NCBI RefSeq assembly: GCF_001704615.3
Contig: NZ_CP029397.2
Span: 2,356,001 to 2,420,000 of the forward strand
Direction: 5' to 3'
Source of the DNA: Acinetobacter defluvii
Lineage (GTDB): Bacteria > Pseudomonadota > Gammaproteobacteria > Pseudomonadales > Moraxellaceae
DNA: 64,000 nucleotides
Shown: positions 37,483-47,946 of the stretch, in pieces
How positions within the stretch are numbered: position 1 is the first letter of the stretch
How the letters are laid out: each line of letters opens with the position of its first letter
Notes under the pieces: generated by a model
What the model was told of the DNA's origin: nothing
Seen by the model: the letters and a program-made list of their open reading frames with translations, nothing else
The model's database searches: none
Position numbers and translations under genes: made by a program

Positions 37483-40359
37483 TTAAGTCTCAATCTTATC
37501 ATTATACGCCCGTCCAATTAAATCAAAAAAGCTTGATGAACGATTTCGATTAAACTGATTGACACGCTTCCTCGTAGCTTCCCAATGCAGATCTGCTGTT
37601 GGTTCATTTTCATCATATTCATCCATATAAAAATCAACCCGTTGTACGTTCATACTTTGGTAAATTGGATGCCATTCACCATTCACTTTAATCACTAATT
37701 CTGGATTCAATACATATTGCCCGCGAGCTAAACGTTTAAATAGATATTTACTATATTTATCAATGCTCTCGACTTCATTCTTCGATAATAATGCACTGAT
37801 ATAAGTCCGTTTTTGACGTTTTAATTCATAGAAAGATTTTGGTAATAGACTGAGATAATCCAACAATAAGGCACTATCAAATGCCTTTTCCCAACGCGCA
37901 TAACGCTGATAACCATCAATCAAACTCATGACATACATCAGTTGAAAAATCATGTATTCAGGCTGATGGGATTCTAATTTAAATAAACGCTGATGTATCT
38001 GTAAGACGATACTGTCTTGTGGTAAAAGTGCAGCGAATCCAACTAAATTGGGTGCATATTTCGGCTGAGTAATGGCACGCTGTAAAGCGATTTGTAAAAC
38101 ATTTAAATTTTGCCCATCGAGTACATCGGCATCTGCACCATCTTGCAAAAGCTGCTGATAAAAGTCACGATTCCCCGCCCACACCGCTGCCATCAATGGC
38201 GTTTGATTAAATTCATTGCGGTGATTAATCCCGAATTTTTCAATTTTTTTCAGTAAAGCAGTCGGATGCTTTACCTGATAATTCATATAATATTTAGACA
38301 ACAACCCTTGCTCAGCTTTTTGCGCTCGTACTTGCCAACGCTCATTAAACACACTGATTGCGGGTTTAAAACCGACTTCCGCCAACTGTACCAAATACGC
38401 CTGATGTTGATAGATCACAGCATATTCAAACAACGCCAGTTGTGCTTTCTTATCTTTTTCAATCAAGGCTTTATGTTCTAAATGCTTTAACTCACTGTCT
38501 TTTAACACCACCCAATTGGGTATTTCTTCTTTTAAAATTTCACGACGAATACGTTCTGCTTGCTCTTTTTTACCTTGTAATTCAAGCTTTTGTGCTTCTT
38601 TTTGCCATTCTTTTAAACTAGATTGTTGATCTGCCAAATCCAAGCTTTGCGCTGCTTGATCCATACCAAGCAGTTGGAAAATTTTATGCTGATCTTGTTG
38701 CTCAACCCAATAAATATTGGACATTGCTCGTGTTAAACCGACATATAAGGCATTGATATAAAACTTATAAATTTCAAGTGATTTATCGGCTTTGTCTTTA
38801 TTTCGAGCATAAGTGAAATCATGCTGTAAATCTTGCACTGAAACATCACTGCAAATTTCACTAAAATGCACTGCGGATTGGCTAATAAAGTTATATAAAA
38901 TAATGTTTTGATATTCTAAACCTTTGGCTTCTTGGATGGCGAAAACCAAGGGTGTTTTAAACACACGCTGTGCCATTTTTTTCTGTTCTTCATGCATCAC
39001 CACCACAGCAAACTGTGTAGATACTGAAGTTTTTTTATCGAGTTCATGCAAGATCTCAGGACGATTTTTTAGGAAATATACCCCGCCTTGAATCTCAGCA
39101 TTACTCTGTACCAAATAATGACTTTCTTTATCAATCGAACCAAAACGAGCATTTTTCAGCAATAATACTCGATTTGAAATCTCAGTAATCCGCTGTGCAT
39201 TACGGTAATTGTGTTGCAATATATGGGTAATTTCTGCACCATGATGCAATTCTTCATGCCGATGGAACAGGCTTTTAACTTTTGCCCATGAGAAGAAGTT
39301 GGGATGCACAATTTGATTGGCATCACCACACATCAGAAATAGCCCTTTTTGACTCAAGCTATTGAGAATCAAATATAACTGAATTGCAGTAATGTCCTGT
39401 ACTTCATCAATGACCACAAAATCATAACTTGGTTTGACTTTGCTCAAATACTCATAACTGAGGATATTTAAATCCGCCAAATTTTGTTTTTCTAAATCGT
39501 GTAAATAATGTTTAAAAATGGCATAAACTTCTGCACGTTCATCAACATGAAAAATCGACTGTTTCACCCCTAAAGCCAAATAACCTTGTTCAGATAAATA
39601 GGCTTGATCAGTCATTGCCCCTGTCAGTACACCTTTAAATTCTTCATAAATACTGTGTGCACTGAATTTATGTTTATAATTTTCCTTATACCACGACATA
39701 AAATAATCAATATCAGCAATATTCTGCTGTGGTACAGCTATACTTTCTAAAAAATCTTGATATGAATAAAAATCAACCAATTGCTTATCATTATAATAAT
39801 GTTCTGAATAATACAGCTCTCTTGAATTTTTCACCAAGAATGAAGATAAAGTCACATACAGAATTTGCCCTTCAAGCTGTTTTATTTTCTCCAATAAAAT
39901 CGCAGTTTTACCACTACCTGCTGAGCCGATAATCACCAAAGGCGGGTATTGCTTATAAATATATTGTTGTACATCATCAAACGAAATGAATTTATTTAAA
40001 TAAACAAACTGCGGATTATTACTATTCACATAGACCATTTTTTCATCAGCCTGAATTTCTTCGACTGATTCGATCACAGGAATTAAATCTTCATTAATTT
40101 CAATGTCTGCATTGAGAAAACGTGAACCTTGATAATCATGCTTTTTTAAATATTCTAAAATTAAAATATAGTTTTTATTTTGGTATTGATAAATTGAAAA
40201 TAAAATACGATCACTACGATTTAACTTGGCACGATATAAATTCGGCTGAATCTTTTTAACTTCTGCAGATTTAAAATCATCCTGTTTTAAATAATCAATA
40301 AGCTTTCCAAAGCCTGATATTTTTTCCGTTTCAAGCTCATTATAAATGAGTACATCCAT
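37483..40359 (-). CDS. SF1 (UvrD-like) helicase with toxin-like N-terminal and ankyrin-like C-terminal domains
   Basis: This 958-residue protein has three parts. Residues 1-80 resemble a RelE/ParE-type fold (LYRAKLNRSDRILFSIYQYQ, then LILEYLKKHDY). Residues about 125-560 are an SF1 helicase: Walker A GSAGSGKT 145-152, Walker B VVIDEVQD 315-322, motif III MCGDANQIVHP 343-353, NYRN 384-387, AKGLEYQNIIL 478-488 and VGLTRA 540-545. A charged helix (about 575-615) leads to a C-terminal region with at least one ankyrin-like repeat (NEFNQTPLMAAVWAGN, 715-730, then LLQDGADADVLDGQNLNVLQ). All helicase motifs look intact. Function unknown; it sits between serS and cysG, with a terminator separating it from serS. 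Confidence 0.85.
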   Translation of the reverse strand: MDVLIYNELETEKISGFGKLIDYLKQDDFKSAEVKKIQPNLYRAKLNRSDRILFSIYQYQNKNYILILEYLKKHDYQGSRFLNADIEINEDLIPVIESVEEIQADEKMVYVNSNNPQFVYLNKFISFDDVQQYIYKQYPPLVIIGSAGSGKTAILLEKIKQLEGQILYVTLSSFLVKNSRELYYSEHYYNDKQLVDFYSYQDFLESIAVPQQNIADIDYFMSWYKENYKHKFSAHSIYEEFKGVLTGAMTDQAYLSEQGYLALGVKQSIFHVDERAEVYAIFKHYLHDLEKQNLADLNILSYEYLSKVKPSYDFVVIDEVQDITAIQLYLILNSLSQKGLFLMCGDANQIVHPNFFSWAKVKSLFHRHEELHHGAEITHILQHNYRNAQRITEISNRVLLLKNARFGSIDKESHYLVQSNAEIQGGVYFLKNRPEILHELDKKTSVSTQFAVVVMHEEQKKMAQRVFKTPLVFAIQEAKGLEYQNIILYNFISQSAVHFSEICSDVSVQDLQHDFTYARNKDKADKSLEIYKFYINALYVGLTRAMSNIYWVEQQDQHKIFQLLGMDQAAQSLDLADQQSSLKEWQKEAQKLELQGKKEQAERIRREILKEEIPNWVVLKDSELKHLEHKALIEKDKKAQLALFEYAVIYQHQAYLVQLAEVGFKPAISVFNERWQVRAQKAEQGLLSKYYMNYQVKHPTALLKKIEKFGINHRNEFNQTPLMAAVWAGNRDFYQQLLQDGADADVLDGQNLNVLQIALQRAITQPKYAPNLVGFAALLPQDSIVLQIHQRLFKLESHQPEYMIFQLMYVMSLIDGYQRYARWEKAFDSALLLDYLSLLPKSFYELKRQKRTYISALLSKNEVESIDKYSKYLFKRLARGQYVLNPELVIKVNGEWHPIYQSMNVQRVDFYMDEYDENEPTADLHWEATRKRVNQFNRNRSSSFFDLIGRAYNDKIET

Positions 40360-40408
40360 GTCATTTTCACCATTGGAAAGTTAAAGTGTGTTGATTATTT
40401 TATCTATA

Positions 40409-40441
40409 CAAAAAATAAGCCAAATATTAAATTTGGCTTAT
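40409..40441 (-). terminator. terminator after serS
   Basis: The stem ATAAGCCAAAT / ATTTGGCTTAT with a 5-base loop is followed, in the minus direction, by TTTTTT. Confidence 0.88.
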
Positions 40442-40464
40442 GATCTCACTGACTATTCTAAAGC

Positions 40465-41781
<1,317 letters not shown>

Positions 41782-41850
41782 TCACTGCAAAAAATACAGT
41801 AACCTAGCCAACTCACACTATAGATTTTGATAATTCGCTGAAAATTTGGC

Positions 41851-42663
41851 TTATTCCGCTTGAGGTGCTTCTTCTGCAACCGCTTCAACGACTGGTAAAC
41901 TCGGTAAATATTCAGCTTTAACCAAATCTTTTGCAGACAAATAAGGTAAGGTGAGTTCTGTCATGCCTTCTGCATAAGATGCTAACTCATACAATGGATA
42001 CACGAATACAATCCCTTTTGAACCATAATAATAGTTATCACTGAGTTGTAACTTTTCACGAGTAATATCGTGCTGTGTTAACCAGTTGGCGTTGGCATCA
42101 TAAAGCTGTTCTGCGACTTTTGTTTCAACATTCGGTTTTAAAATATCAGTCAAGGCTAAGCGTTTTTGTGTGCCCAAATCAAAAGTCACATATTCATTAT
42201 GATACATTCCATGTGCGGCACCTGCTGCGTAGGTATAGGACTGAATCATAAATGTCGCTAAGTTGTATTGTTGTGAAATAAAGCGTACATAGATTGAATT
42301 TTGATTGAGACCTTTAAGATCAGCAGCTTCACTGGCAGCTTGTGTAGTTTTTTGATCTTTTTCAAATGCAATCGGTACATCTTTTTTAATGCGATTTAGG
42401 AAATAATCATCAATCCAAGCAATATCAGTTTTGACCGTTTGTAAGTCATATTGGGTGCATCCATCTTCATCACAAAACTGCTTTCTCGGTAATTCTACAC
42501 GTGTAACTTTGGCTTGAATGAGTGGAATCTGCTGTGTTTTGGCTTGGCTACTGGAAGCTTGTGCATCTGCTGATGATGCAGGCTTTTCTTGACAACCTGA
42601 AGCCATCAATAAAGCTGAGAATAGCGCTGAAATAATCCAAGTTTTTTTTAAATGTATTTGCAT
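41851..42663 (-). CDS. DUF3298/RsiV-type lipoprotein
   Basis: This 270-residue lipoprotein has a signal peptide with lipobox ASGC (Cys24). The C-terminal part (YNLATFMIQSYTYAAGAAHGMYHNEYVTFDL, LTDILKPNVE, FVYPLYELASYAEGMTELTLPY) matches DUF3298, found in RsiV anti-sigma factors and related deacetylase-associated proteins; the family binds lysozyme in some members. The low-complexity Ser/Ala/Gln stretch after the Cys is a linker. Function here is unknown. Confidence 0.85.
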   Translation of the reverse strand: MQIHLKKTWIISALFSALLMASGCQEKPASSADAQASSSQAKTQQIPLIQAKVTRVELPRKQFCDEDGCTQYDLQTVKTDIAWIDDYFLNRIKKDVPIAFEKDQKTTQAASEAADLKGLNQNSIYVRFISQQYNLATFMIQSYTYAAGAAHGMYHNEYVTFDLGTQKRLALTDILKPNVETKVAEQLYDANANWLTQHDITREKLQLSDNYYYGSKGIVFVYPLYELASYAEGMTELTLPYLSAKDLVKAEYLPSLPVVEAVAEEAPQAE

Positions 42664-42822
42664 TCTGATGTCTTTCAAACATGTATTGCGATAACACCTA
42701 TCATAAGACTAGAAATTTCAAAATAAAATTCATTATTGTAATTGCTAACGGTTTTGCTTTCTTAATTTCTTGTTTAAGCGCTCAATTTTTCTTTTCTAAA
42801 TTAAAATTTTAAATATAATAAT

Positions 42823-44322
42823 TTAATTACTTAACTCAAAATCATTCACCCAATTACAATGAAAACCTAAAGGAATATGCACGCCTAAATCAATCTCTGC
42901 TTGAAGTTGAATCTCTAAACCATTTACCTTCAAAATAGCAACTTTTGCAGCAGCACCATCTAAACGATGTACATAAGCCATTAAATAACCACACCCTTCT
43001 GCACTCTCCACCGTTTCAGGTGTAAAGGTCACTTCTCCTACGCCCCAACCTAAACCAAAATCATAAGGTATAGATGTTTTTAGCAATAAATCATGTATGC
43101 ACATCTGATTAAAAGCCTCAGGATGTCTAAATTTTAAAGTGTATAAATAACGATAAGACAGTCCCGTAAAACGCTCATCAATTTTAGGAAATTCTTGAAC
43201 TTGTGAGTCTAACACTTCTCTATGTAACTGTTGTGTTGCAAGATCAACAGACCAACGTTCTAATTGAGCATTTTGTAACTCATAAGCAGCATACTGAGCA
43301 TGTCTAAAATCATCATGATGTACCAAAACATCAATAATAATCTGTTCCTGATCCGTCCGATAAGCATTTGCAGCATGAAATACAAAACACGGTTCTAGTT
43401 CAACCCAAACGATTTGTTCAGCATCTGCATATTTAGGCAATATGCCGATACGCATCATTTTCTTTGGATTCCATGTATATGGAACACTATCACCTTGTAA
43501 CAGATGCTTGACTGAAAATGTAATCGGACCATCAAATACGAGTATCTCTTTTTCAGTAATCAAACAATCATGAATCATGGGTGCATGCGCCAACTCAATT
43601 TCAGTAAAATGAATTAACTGTCCTTCTTCATCAATCACTTCATAGTAGGCATTTTTACATTTTAAAGCATCATAACAAATAGCATGTAAATGCCCCGTTT
43701 GCCTGTCTTTTCGAGGATGTGCAGTAAAAGGTAAATTAGCATCGCTGTTAAATAACTGATACCGTAAACTGTTGAGCTGTTTATCTAAACAGATTGGAAA
43801 TGCACCAGCTTCAATCACTGCCCAAAGCTGACCTGCATGTGCAAAAATATTGGTATTTACAACGTCATGTGCGCCCCGTCTAAAACCTTGAATCTGTGCC
43901 TGAGCTTTTATCTGTTGTACTTGATCTGTAGCAAGCAATGTACTTTTAAAGGATAATGCTTGACCGTTTTGTAGTTCTAATGCATGTAACATACCATCCC
44001 CAAGATACCAATCAAATAAACGAGGCTGTGTAACATGGATTGGATTTGACCCTATACGAAGCAACAATCCATTTAACTGTTTAGGAATCTCTCCGTAAAC
44101 TTTAAGATCATACTGTTCAGTTTCTTTCACTGGTTGATAAATCTTATCTTGATAAATATTGACTTCTTGATGTGTTTTCCGGCGTCTTAACATCTGACCG
44201 ATCAGCTTGATCAACCACTGTTGAAATTTATTTTTATAGGAAATAAACCTATTCATTTTAGGGTAATGCAATGTTTTATTGTGTTTTTTATGATGCATTT
44301 CTTTCTCAGAAAGTCTTTCCAT
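42823..44322 (-). CDS. carotenoid oxygenase family protein
   Basis: This 499-residue protein belongs to the RPE65/carotenoid cleavage dioxygenase family, non-heme iron enzymes with a seven-bladed propeller. The four iron-binding histidines are visible at His202 (FTAHPRKD), His251 (MIHDCLIT), His316 (FHAANAY) and His488 (LGFHCNW). Family members cleave carotenoids, stilbenes or lignin-derived alkenes. The first 50 residues are unusually basic; an ATG at 44256 (MNRFISYK) is an alternative start. No carotenoid biosynthesis genes are near. Confidence 0.9.
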   Translation of the reverse strand: MERLSEKEMHHKKHNKTLHYPKMNRFISYKNKFQQWLIKLIGQMLRRRKTHQEVNIYQDKIYQPVKETEQYDLKVYGEIPKQLNGLLLRIGSNPIHVTQPRLFDWYLGDGMLHALELQNGQALSFKSTLLATDQVQQIKAQAQIQGFRRGAHDVVNTNIFAHAGQLWAVIEAGAFPICLDKQLNSLRYQLFNSDANLPFTAHPRKDRQTGHLHAICYDALKCKNAYYEVIDEEGQLIHFTEIELAHAPMIHDCLITEKEILVFDGPITFSVKHLLQGDSVPYTWNPKKMMRIGILPKYADAEQIVWVELEPCFVFHAANAYRTDQEQIIIDVLVHHDDFRHAQYAAYELQNAQLERWSVDLATQQLHREVLDSQVQEFPKIDERFTGLSYRYLYTLKFRHPEAFNQMCIHDLLLKTSIPYDFGLGWGVGEVTFTPETVESAEGCGYLMAYVHRLDGAAAKVAILKVNGLEIQLQAEIDLGVHIPLGFHCNWVNDFELSN

Positions 44323-44386
44323 TTTAGACCGAGCATAATGTAATTCTTAAAACAGCTCTACATTTTGATTTTATTTTTTATAAAAA

Positions 44387-44408
44387 AAAGCAGCCCGAAA
44401 GCTGCTTT
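44387..44408 (-). terminator. terminator after lolA
   Basis: The stem AAAGCAGC / GCTGCTTT with a 6-base loop is followed, in the minus direction, by a run of eight T. Confidence 0.88.
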
Positions 44409-44422
44409 CAATCTATACAGAA

Positions 44423-45118
44423 TTATTGATCAATAATATCTGTGCCTTTCGGTGGTGCAAAATTGAAAGTTGAAGCTGGAATGGATGGATTCAATTTCAC
44501 ATTGCTAAATTTCACATGTGTCGTTTGACCCAATGAGTCTTGTAAAATCATCAAAGACGGCGCTTTGTTTGCACCAAAACTAATGGTTAAACTTTGGAAT
44601 GCTCCCTCTTTATCTTTAGGGAATAAGGTGTAATAAGTTTTCGTACGGTCAGGTTGGGTAATACGATAAGCTTTTTGAATTTGCGCTGTATTTCCTGAAA
44701 GTAACAATGCTGGCGTATTTGCCACTTGTTCATCTAAGCTTTGGCGCACTGCTTGCTGTAAGTCTGGATCATAGATCCATACCATTTTACCTGTTGTTGC
44801 GATGGTTTGTTTTGCTGGAGAAGTTGTTTCCCAATAGAACTTACCAGGACGAGCAACTTTCATCACCCCTTTAAAGGTTTGATTCATGTGTTGTGCTGTC
44901 AAACCTTTTTGTTGAGCAACTTTAGTACCACCTGTCGCTTTAGTGGTTTGCTCAAAGTTTGCAGATAAACTTTGGATTCCGCTTAACTGTTTCACCAAGT
45001 TACTGGTAGCTTGTTGCTCCGTTGCGGCAGTTGCAGCAAAAACTGTTGTGCTCATCGCAGGTGCAAGCAGAGTTGCACTGATTGCTACTGCGCCCATGGT
45101 TTTACGAAGCATATTCAT
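44423..45118 (-). CDS. lolA: outer-membrane lipoprotein carrier protein
   Basis: LolA ferries lipoproteins across the periplasm to LolB. The 231-residue protein has a signal peptide (residues 1-28, ending VFA), SLSANFEQTT, RPGKFYWETTSPAKQTI, KMVWIYDPDLQQ and the FNFAPPKGTDII end typical of LolA. Ribosome site AGGTGA lies just before the first of two ATGs. It is probably monocistronic. Confidence 0.94.
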   Translation of the reverse strand: MNMLRKTMGAVAISATLLAPAMSTTVFAATAATEQQATSNLVKQLSGIQSLSANFEQTTKATGGTKVAQQKGLTAQHMNQTFKGVMKVARPGKFYWETTSPAKQTIATTGKMVWIYDPDLQQAVRQSLDEQVANTPALLLSGNTAQIQKAYRITQPDRTKTYYTLFPKDKEGAFQSLTISFGANKAPSLMILQDSLGQTTHVKFSNVKLNPSIPASTFNFAPPKGTDIIDQ

Positions 45119-45273
45119 ATGTTCACCTTTATATATTTGCTCAATCGCAATTTGTTAGATGATTTATCATAAACCAAATTTTAGCGCTAATATTAGAGAA
45201 AATAAGAAGTTTTGTATTGTTATTAGCATAATTTGTAGAAATTCATTCATCATGATGGAGGTAATTAAATATT

Positions 45274-45735
45274 CTACCGACTAATTCTTCTTTCTCGTTG
45301 TGCTGCAAAGAAAGACAATTCTTTTCTAAATTCATTAATAAATGTTAAACAATTTTGTATGTATTCTTGTTTTGACTGAAAACCAAAATAATTAAGATGT
45401 AATTGATACACTTGTTCTGAACATACAAATTCTTTAAAACTATACAAATAATGCTCTTGAGCAAAACTATGAAAATCTTCTTTTATAGTTAGATTATTTT
45501 TCTCACTAAATTTGTCAAGGCTTCTGTAAATTAAGAATATGGCATAAGGTTTTGCATAGACATAACGAATAATCTGCAATACATTTCTCACATAAACTTC
45601 TCCAAGTGAACACATCCCCATTCCAATATCAACTTCTGTAATTAAACAAAGCTGCTCTAATTCGTTATGAAAAATAAAATGACGATGAAAAGGTGGACTA
45701 GTAATTTGAAGCCTTTTTGTTATACCAATATTCAT
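45274..45735 (-). CDS. hypothetical protein, 153 residues
   Basis: The predicted product is a soluble, aromatic-rich protein (many Phe, Tyr, His) with no recognised domain; the middle shows RNVLQIIRYVYAKPYAIFLIYRSL. The ATG at 45735 has no clear ribosome site and overlaps the end of a small upstream ORF in another frame, so it may be translationally coupled. A terminator lies just upstream of the pair. Unknown function; possibly recently acquired. Confidence 0.45.
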   Translation of the reverse strand: MNIGITKRLQITSPPFHRHFIFHNELEQLCLITEVDIGMGMCSLGEVYVRNVLQIIRYVYAKPYAIFLIYRSLDKFSEKNNLTIKEDFHSFAQEHYLYSFKEFVCSEQVYQLHLNYFGFQSKQEYIQNCLTFINEFRKELSFFAAQRERRISR

Positions 45736-45850
45736 CAAGAATTTCTTGTTTTGATCGCTGTACTGCTATCACTCCAGTGTTAAAAGAACCAAGTTGATTA
45801 ATAGGATCTAAATTTTTATTAATATCAAAAGCAATTTGATAAATATCCAT
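45698..45850 (-). CDS. small overlapping ORF, 50 residues, unknown
   Basis: The translation begins MDIYQIAFDINKNLDPINQL and ends YWYNKKASNY. A TGAGA sequence six bases before the ATG is a plausible ribosome site. It overlaps the 153-residue ORF by 38 bases in a different frame. It could be a real small gene coupled to the next one or the front of a frameshifted gene. Confidence 0.35.
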   Translation of the reverse strand: MDIYQIAFDINKNLDPINQLGSFNTGVIAVQRSKQEILDEYWYNKKASNY

Positions 45851-45883
45851 TTTAATCTCATATTTTTAATGATCTTTATGATA

Positions 45884-45911
45884 AAAAAACCCGCGATAAA
45901 GCGGGTTTTTT
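45884..45911. terminator. terminator after rpmA
   Basis: The stem AAAAAACCCGC / GCGGGTTTTTT with a 6-base loop is strong in either direction and lies 13 bases past the rpmA stop. Confidence 0.92.
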
Positions 45912-45924
45912 ATACCATTAAAAC

Positions 45925-46182
45925 TTATGCAGTTTCAACAGATACATAGCGACGGCCAAACTGACCTTTCACTTCAAATTTGATTACGCCGTCAGCAGTA
46001 GCAAATAAAGTATGGTCACGACCCATACCTACGTTTGTACCCGCGTGGAACTCTGTACCACGTTGACGAACGATAATGTTACCAGCAGTCACAGCTTGAC
46101 CACCGTACATTTTAACACCTAACATTTTAGGGTTTGAATCACGACCATTTCGTGTCGAACCACCGGCTTTTTTAGTTGCCAT
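45925..46182 (-). CDS. rpmA: 50S ribosomal protein L27
   Basis: The 85-residue protein has the L27 hallmark [17 protein letters not shown] and [16 protein letters not shown]. It starts 19 bases after rplU, the usual rplU-rpmA operon. Confidence 0.98.
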   Translation of the reverse strand: MATKKAGGSTRNGRDSNPKMLGVKMYGGQAVTAGNIIVRQRGTEFHAGTNVGMGRDHTLFATADGVIKFEVKGQFGRRYVSVETA

Positions 46183-46201
46183 GTCTACTTACTCCTAGTG
46201 A

Positions 46202-46513
46202 TTAGCCTGCGATCGCAGTAATTTTCAACTCAGTGAACCATTGACGGTGACCTTGTTGTTTACGGTAATGTTTACGACGACGCATTTTAACAATACGGAT
46301 TTTGTCGTGACGACCATGACCAACCACTTCTGCAGTTACTTTTGCGCCAGCAACAACTGGAGCACCGATTTGAATGCTTTCGCCATTCACAACCATTAAT
46401 ACATCATCAAATGTAATCGTTGCGCCAGTTTCAGCTTTCAATAATTCTACTTTAAGGGTTTCACCCTCAACAACACGGTGCTGTTTACCACCGCTTTGGA
46501 TTACTGCGTACAT
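46202..46513 (-). CDS. rplU: 50S ribosomal protein L21
   Basis: The 103-residue protein has [14 protein letters not shown] at the start and [20 protein letters not shown] near the end, typical of L21. The ATG at 46513 has a TTGGAGT ribosome site. It is the first gene of rplU-rpmA. Confidence 0.98.
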   Translation of the reverse strand: MYAVIQSGGKQHRVVEGETLKVELLKAETGATITFDDVLMVVNGESIQIGAPVVAGAKVTAEVVGHGRHDKIRIVKMRRRKHYRKQQGHRQWFTELKITAIAG

Positions 46514-46565
46514 AATGTACTCCAACTAGCCCGTATCGTCGTGCCGAAAAAGGAATATTTCGATC

Positions 46566-46595
46566 TTATAACGAACGCTACTGGGGGTTATACAA
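46566..46595 (-). promoter_or_regulatory. candidate promoter for rplU-rpmA
   Basis: On the minus strand TTGTAT (46595-46590), an 18-base spacer and TTATAA (46571-46566). Transcription would start about 45 bases before rplU. Confidence 0.5.
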
Positions 46596-46942
46596 GGGCA
46601 AAGATTTTAAGTGATAATGAGCTAAACAACAAGCCATTTTAGCTAATTATTCAATCTGTTTATTATTTATTCAAAAATAATGGGCTTTTTTAAATGCTGA
46701 ATGTTTGAATTCAGCCATGTTTTTCATTTTTTACATAAATTAAAATAGATTTTTCATACAATTTCGCTACTATGTAGCACAAAAGAACGACTTACAGAAC
46801 AGATAAGATTTCATCAGTTTTTGGACAAATTAAGAACATCTCATTAAGATTCAGTACAATGACTGTTTTCAATCGCAACATTTACTGGTGTTAATTGTTA
46901 CACTAACAACTTAAAAATGCATTTGTATGAGGTTTTCTTCAC
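46596..46942. other. intergenic region upstream of ispB
   Basis: No gene is supported in these 347 bases. They should hold the ispB promoter; a small dyad TTGTTACACTAACAA lies at about 46888-46911 but I cannot assign it. Confidence 0.4.
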
Positions 46943-47926
46943 ATGACCATCGACTTTAAGCAAGATATTCTCGCGCCTGTTGCCACTGACTTTGCAGCGA
47001 TGGATAAATTTATTAATGAAGGAATTACCTCTAAAGTTGCTTTGGTGATGGCGGTCAGTAAACATGTAGTTGAAGCAGGCGGTAAACGTATGCGCCCGAT
47101 CATGTGCTTACTTGCAGCAAAAGCCTGTGGCGCACAAGACCATGATATGGAGGCATATCGTAAACTTGCTGCGATCATAGAAATGCTTCATACCGCAACT
47201 TTAGTACATGATGATGTTGTAGATGAATCAGGTTTACGCCGTGGTCGCCCAACAGCAAATGCAACATGGAATAATCAAACTGCGGTTTTAGTTGGGGATT
47301 TTCTGATTTCTCGTGCTTTTGATCTTTTGGTTGATTTAGACAGCATGATATTGCTAAAAGATTTTTCGACTGGCACATGCGAGATTGCTGAAGGTGAAGT
47401 TTTACAACTGCAAGCACAGCATCAACCAGAAACGGATGAGCAAACGTATTTAGATATTATTCATGGTAAAACTTCACGATTATTTGAGCTAGCAACTGAA
47501 GGCGCAGCGATTTTAGCAGGTAAACCTGAGTACCGTGAACCCTTGCGTTTATTTGCAGGTCATTTTGGCAATGCCTTTCAAATCATTGATGATATTTTAG
47601 ATTACACCTCTGATGCCGAAACATTAGGTAAAAATATTGGTGATGATTTAATGGAAGGAAAGCCAACTTTACCGTTAATCTCCGCTTTACAAAACACAAC
47701 GGGCGAGCAGCATGAGATCGTTCGTAAAAGTATCGCAACAGGTGGTACGGAACATTTAGAACAAGTTATTCAAATTGTGCATAATTCTGGTGCTTTGGAT
47801 TATTGTCGTCAACGTGCTACAGAAGAAACTGAAAGTGCTATTCGTGCTTTAGAACATTTACCTAACAGCATTTATCGTCAAGCTTTGTTTAATTTGGCAC
47901 AGCTTGCATTACATCGAATTCAATAA
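46943..47926 (+). CDS. ispB: octaprenyl/polyprenyl diphosphate synthase
   Basis: This 327-residue trans-prenyltransferase makes the quinone side chain. The first aspartate-rich motif is LVHDDVVDES (Asp at about 91-95), the second FQIIDDILDYTSD. GGKRMRP and GEVLQLQ are also present. Location beside, and divergent from, rplU-rpmA is the order seen in E. coli. Chain length (C40 versus C45) cannot be told. Confidence 0.94.
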   Translation: MTIDFKQDILAPVATDFAAMDKFINEGITSKVALVMAVSKHVVEAGGKRMRPIMCLLAAKACGAQDHDMEAYRKLAAIIEMLHTATLVHDDVVDESGLRRGRPTANATWNNQTAVLVGDFLISRAFDLLVDLDSMILLKDFSTGTCEIAEGEVLQLQAQHQPETDEQTYLDIIHGKTSRLFELATEGAAILAGKPEYREPLRLFAGHFGNAFQIIDDILDYTSDAETLGKNIGDDLMEGKPTLPLISALQNTTGEQHEIVRKSIATGGTEHLEQVIQIVHNSGALDYCRQRATEETESAIRALEHLPNSIYRQALFNLAQLALHRIQ

Positions 47927-47946
47927 ACTGAACTTTTAACTTGCTT

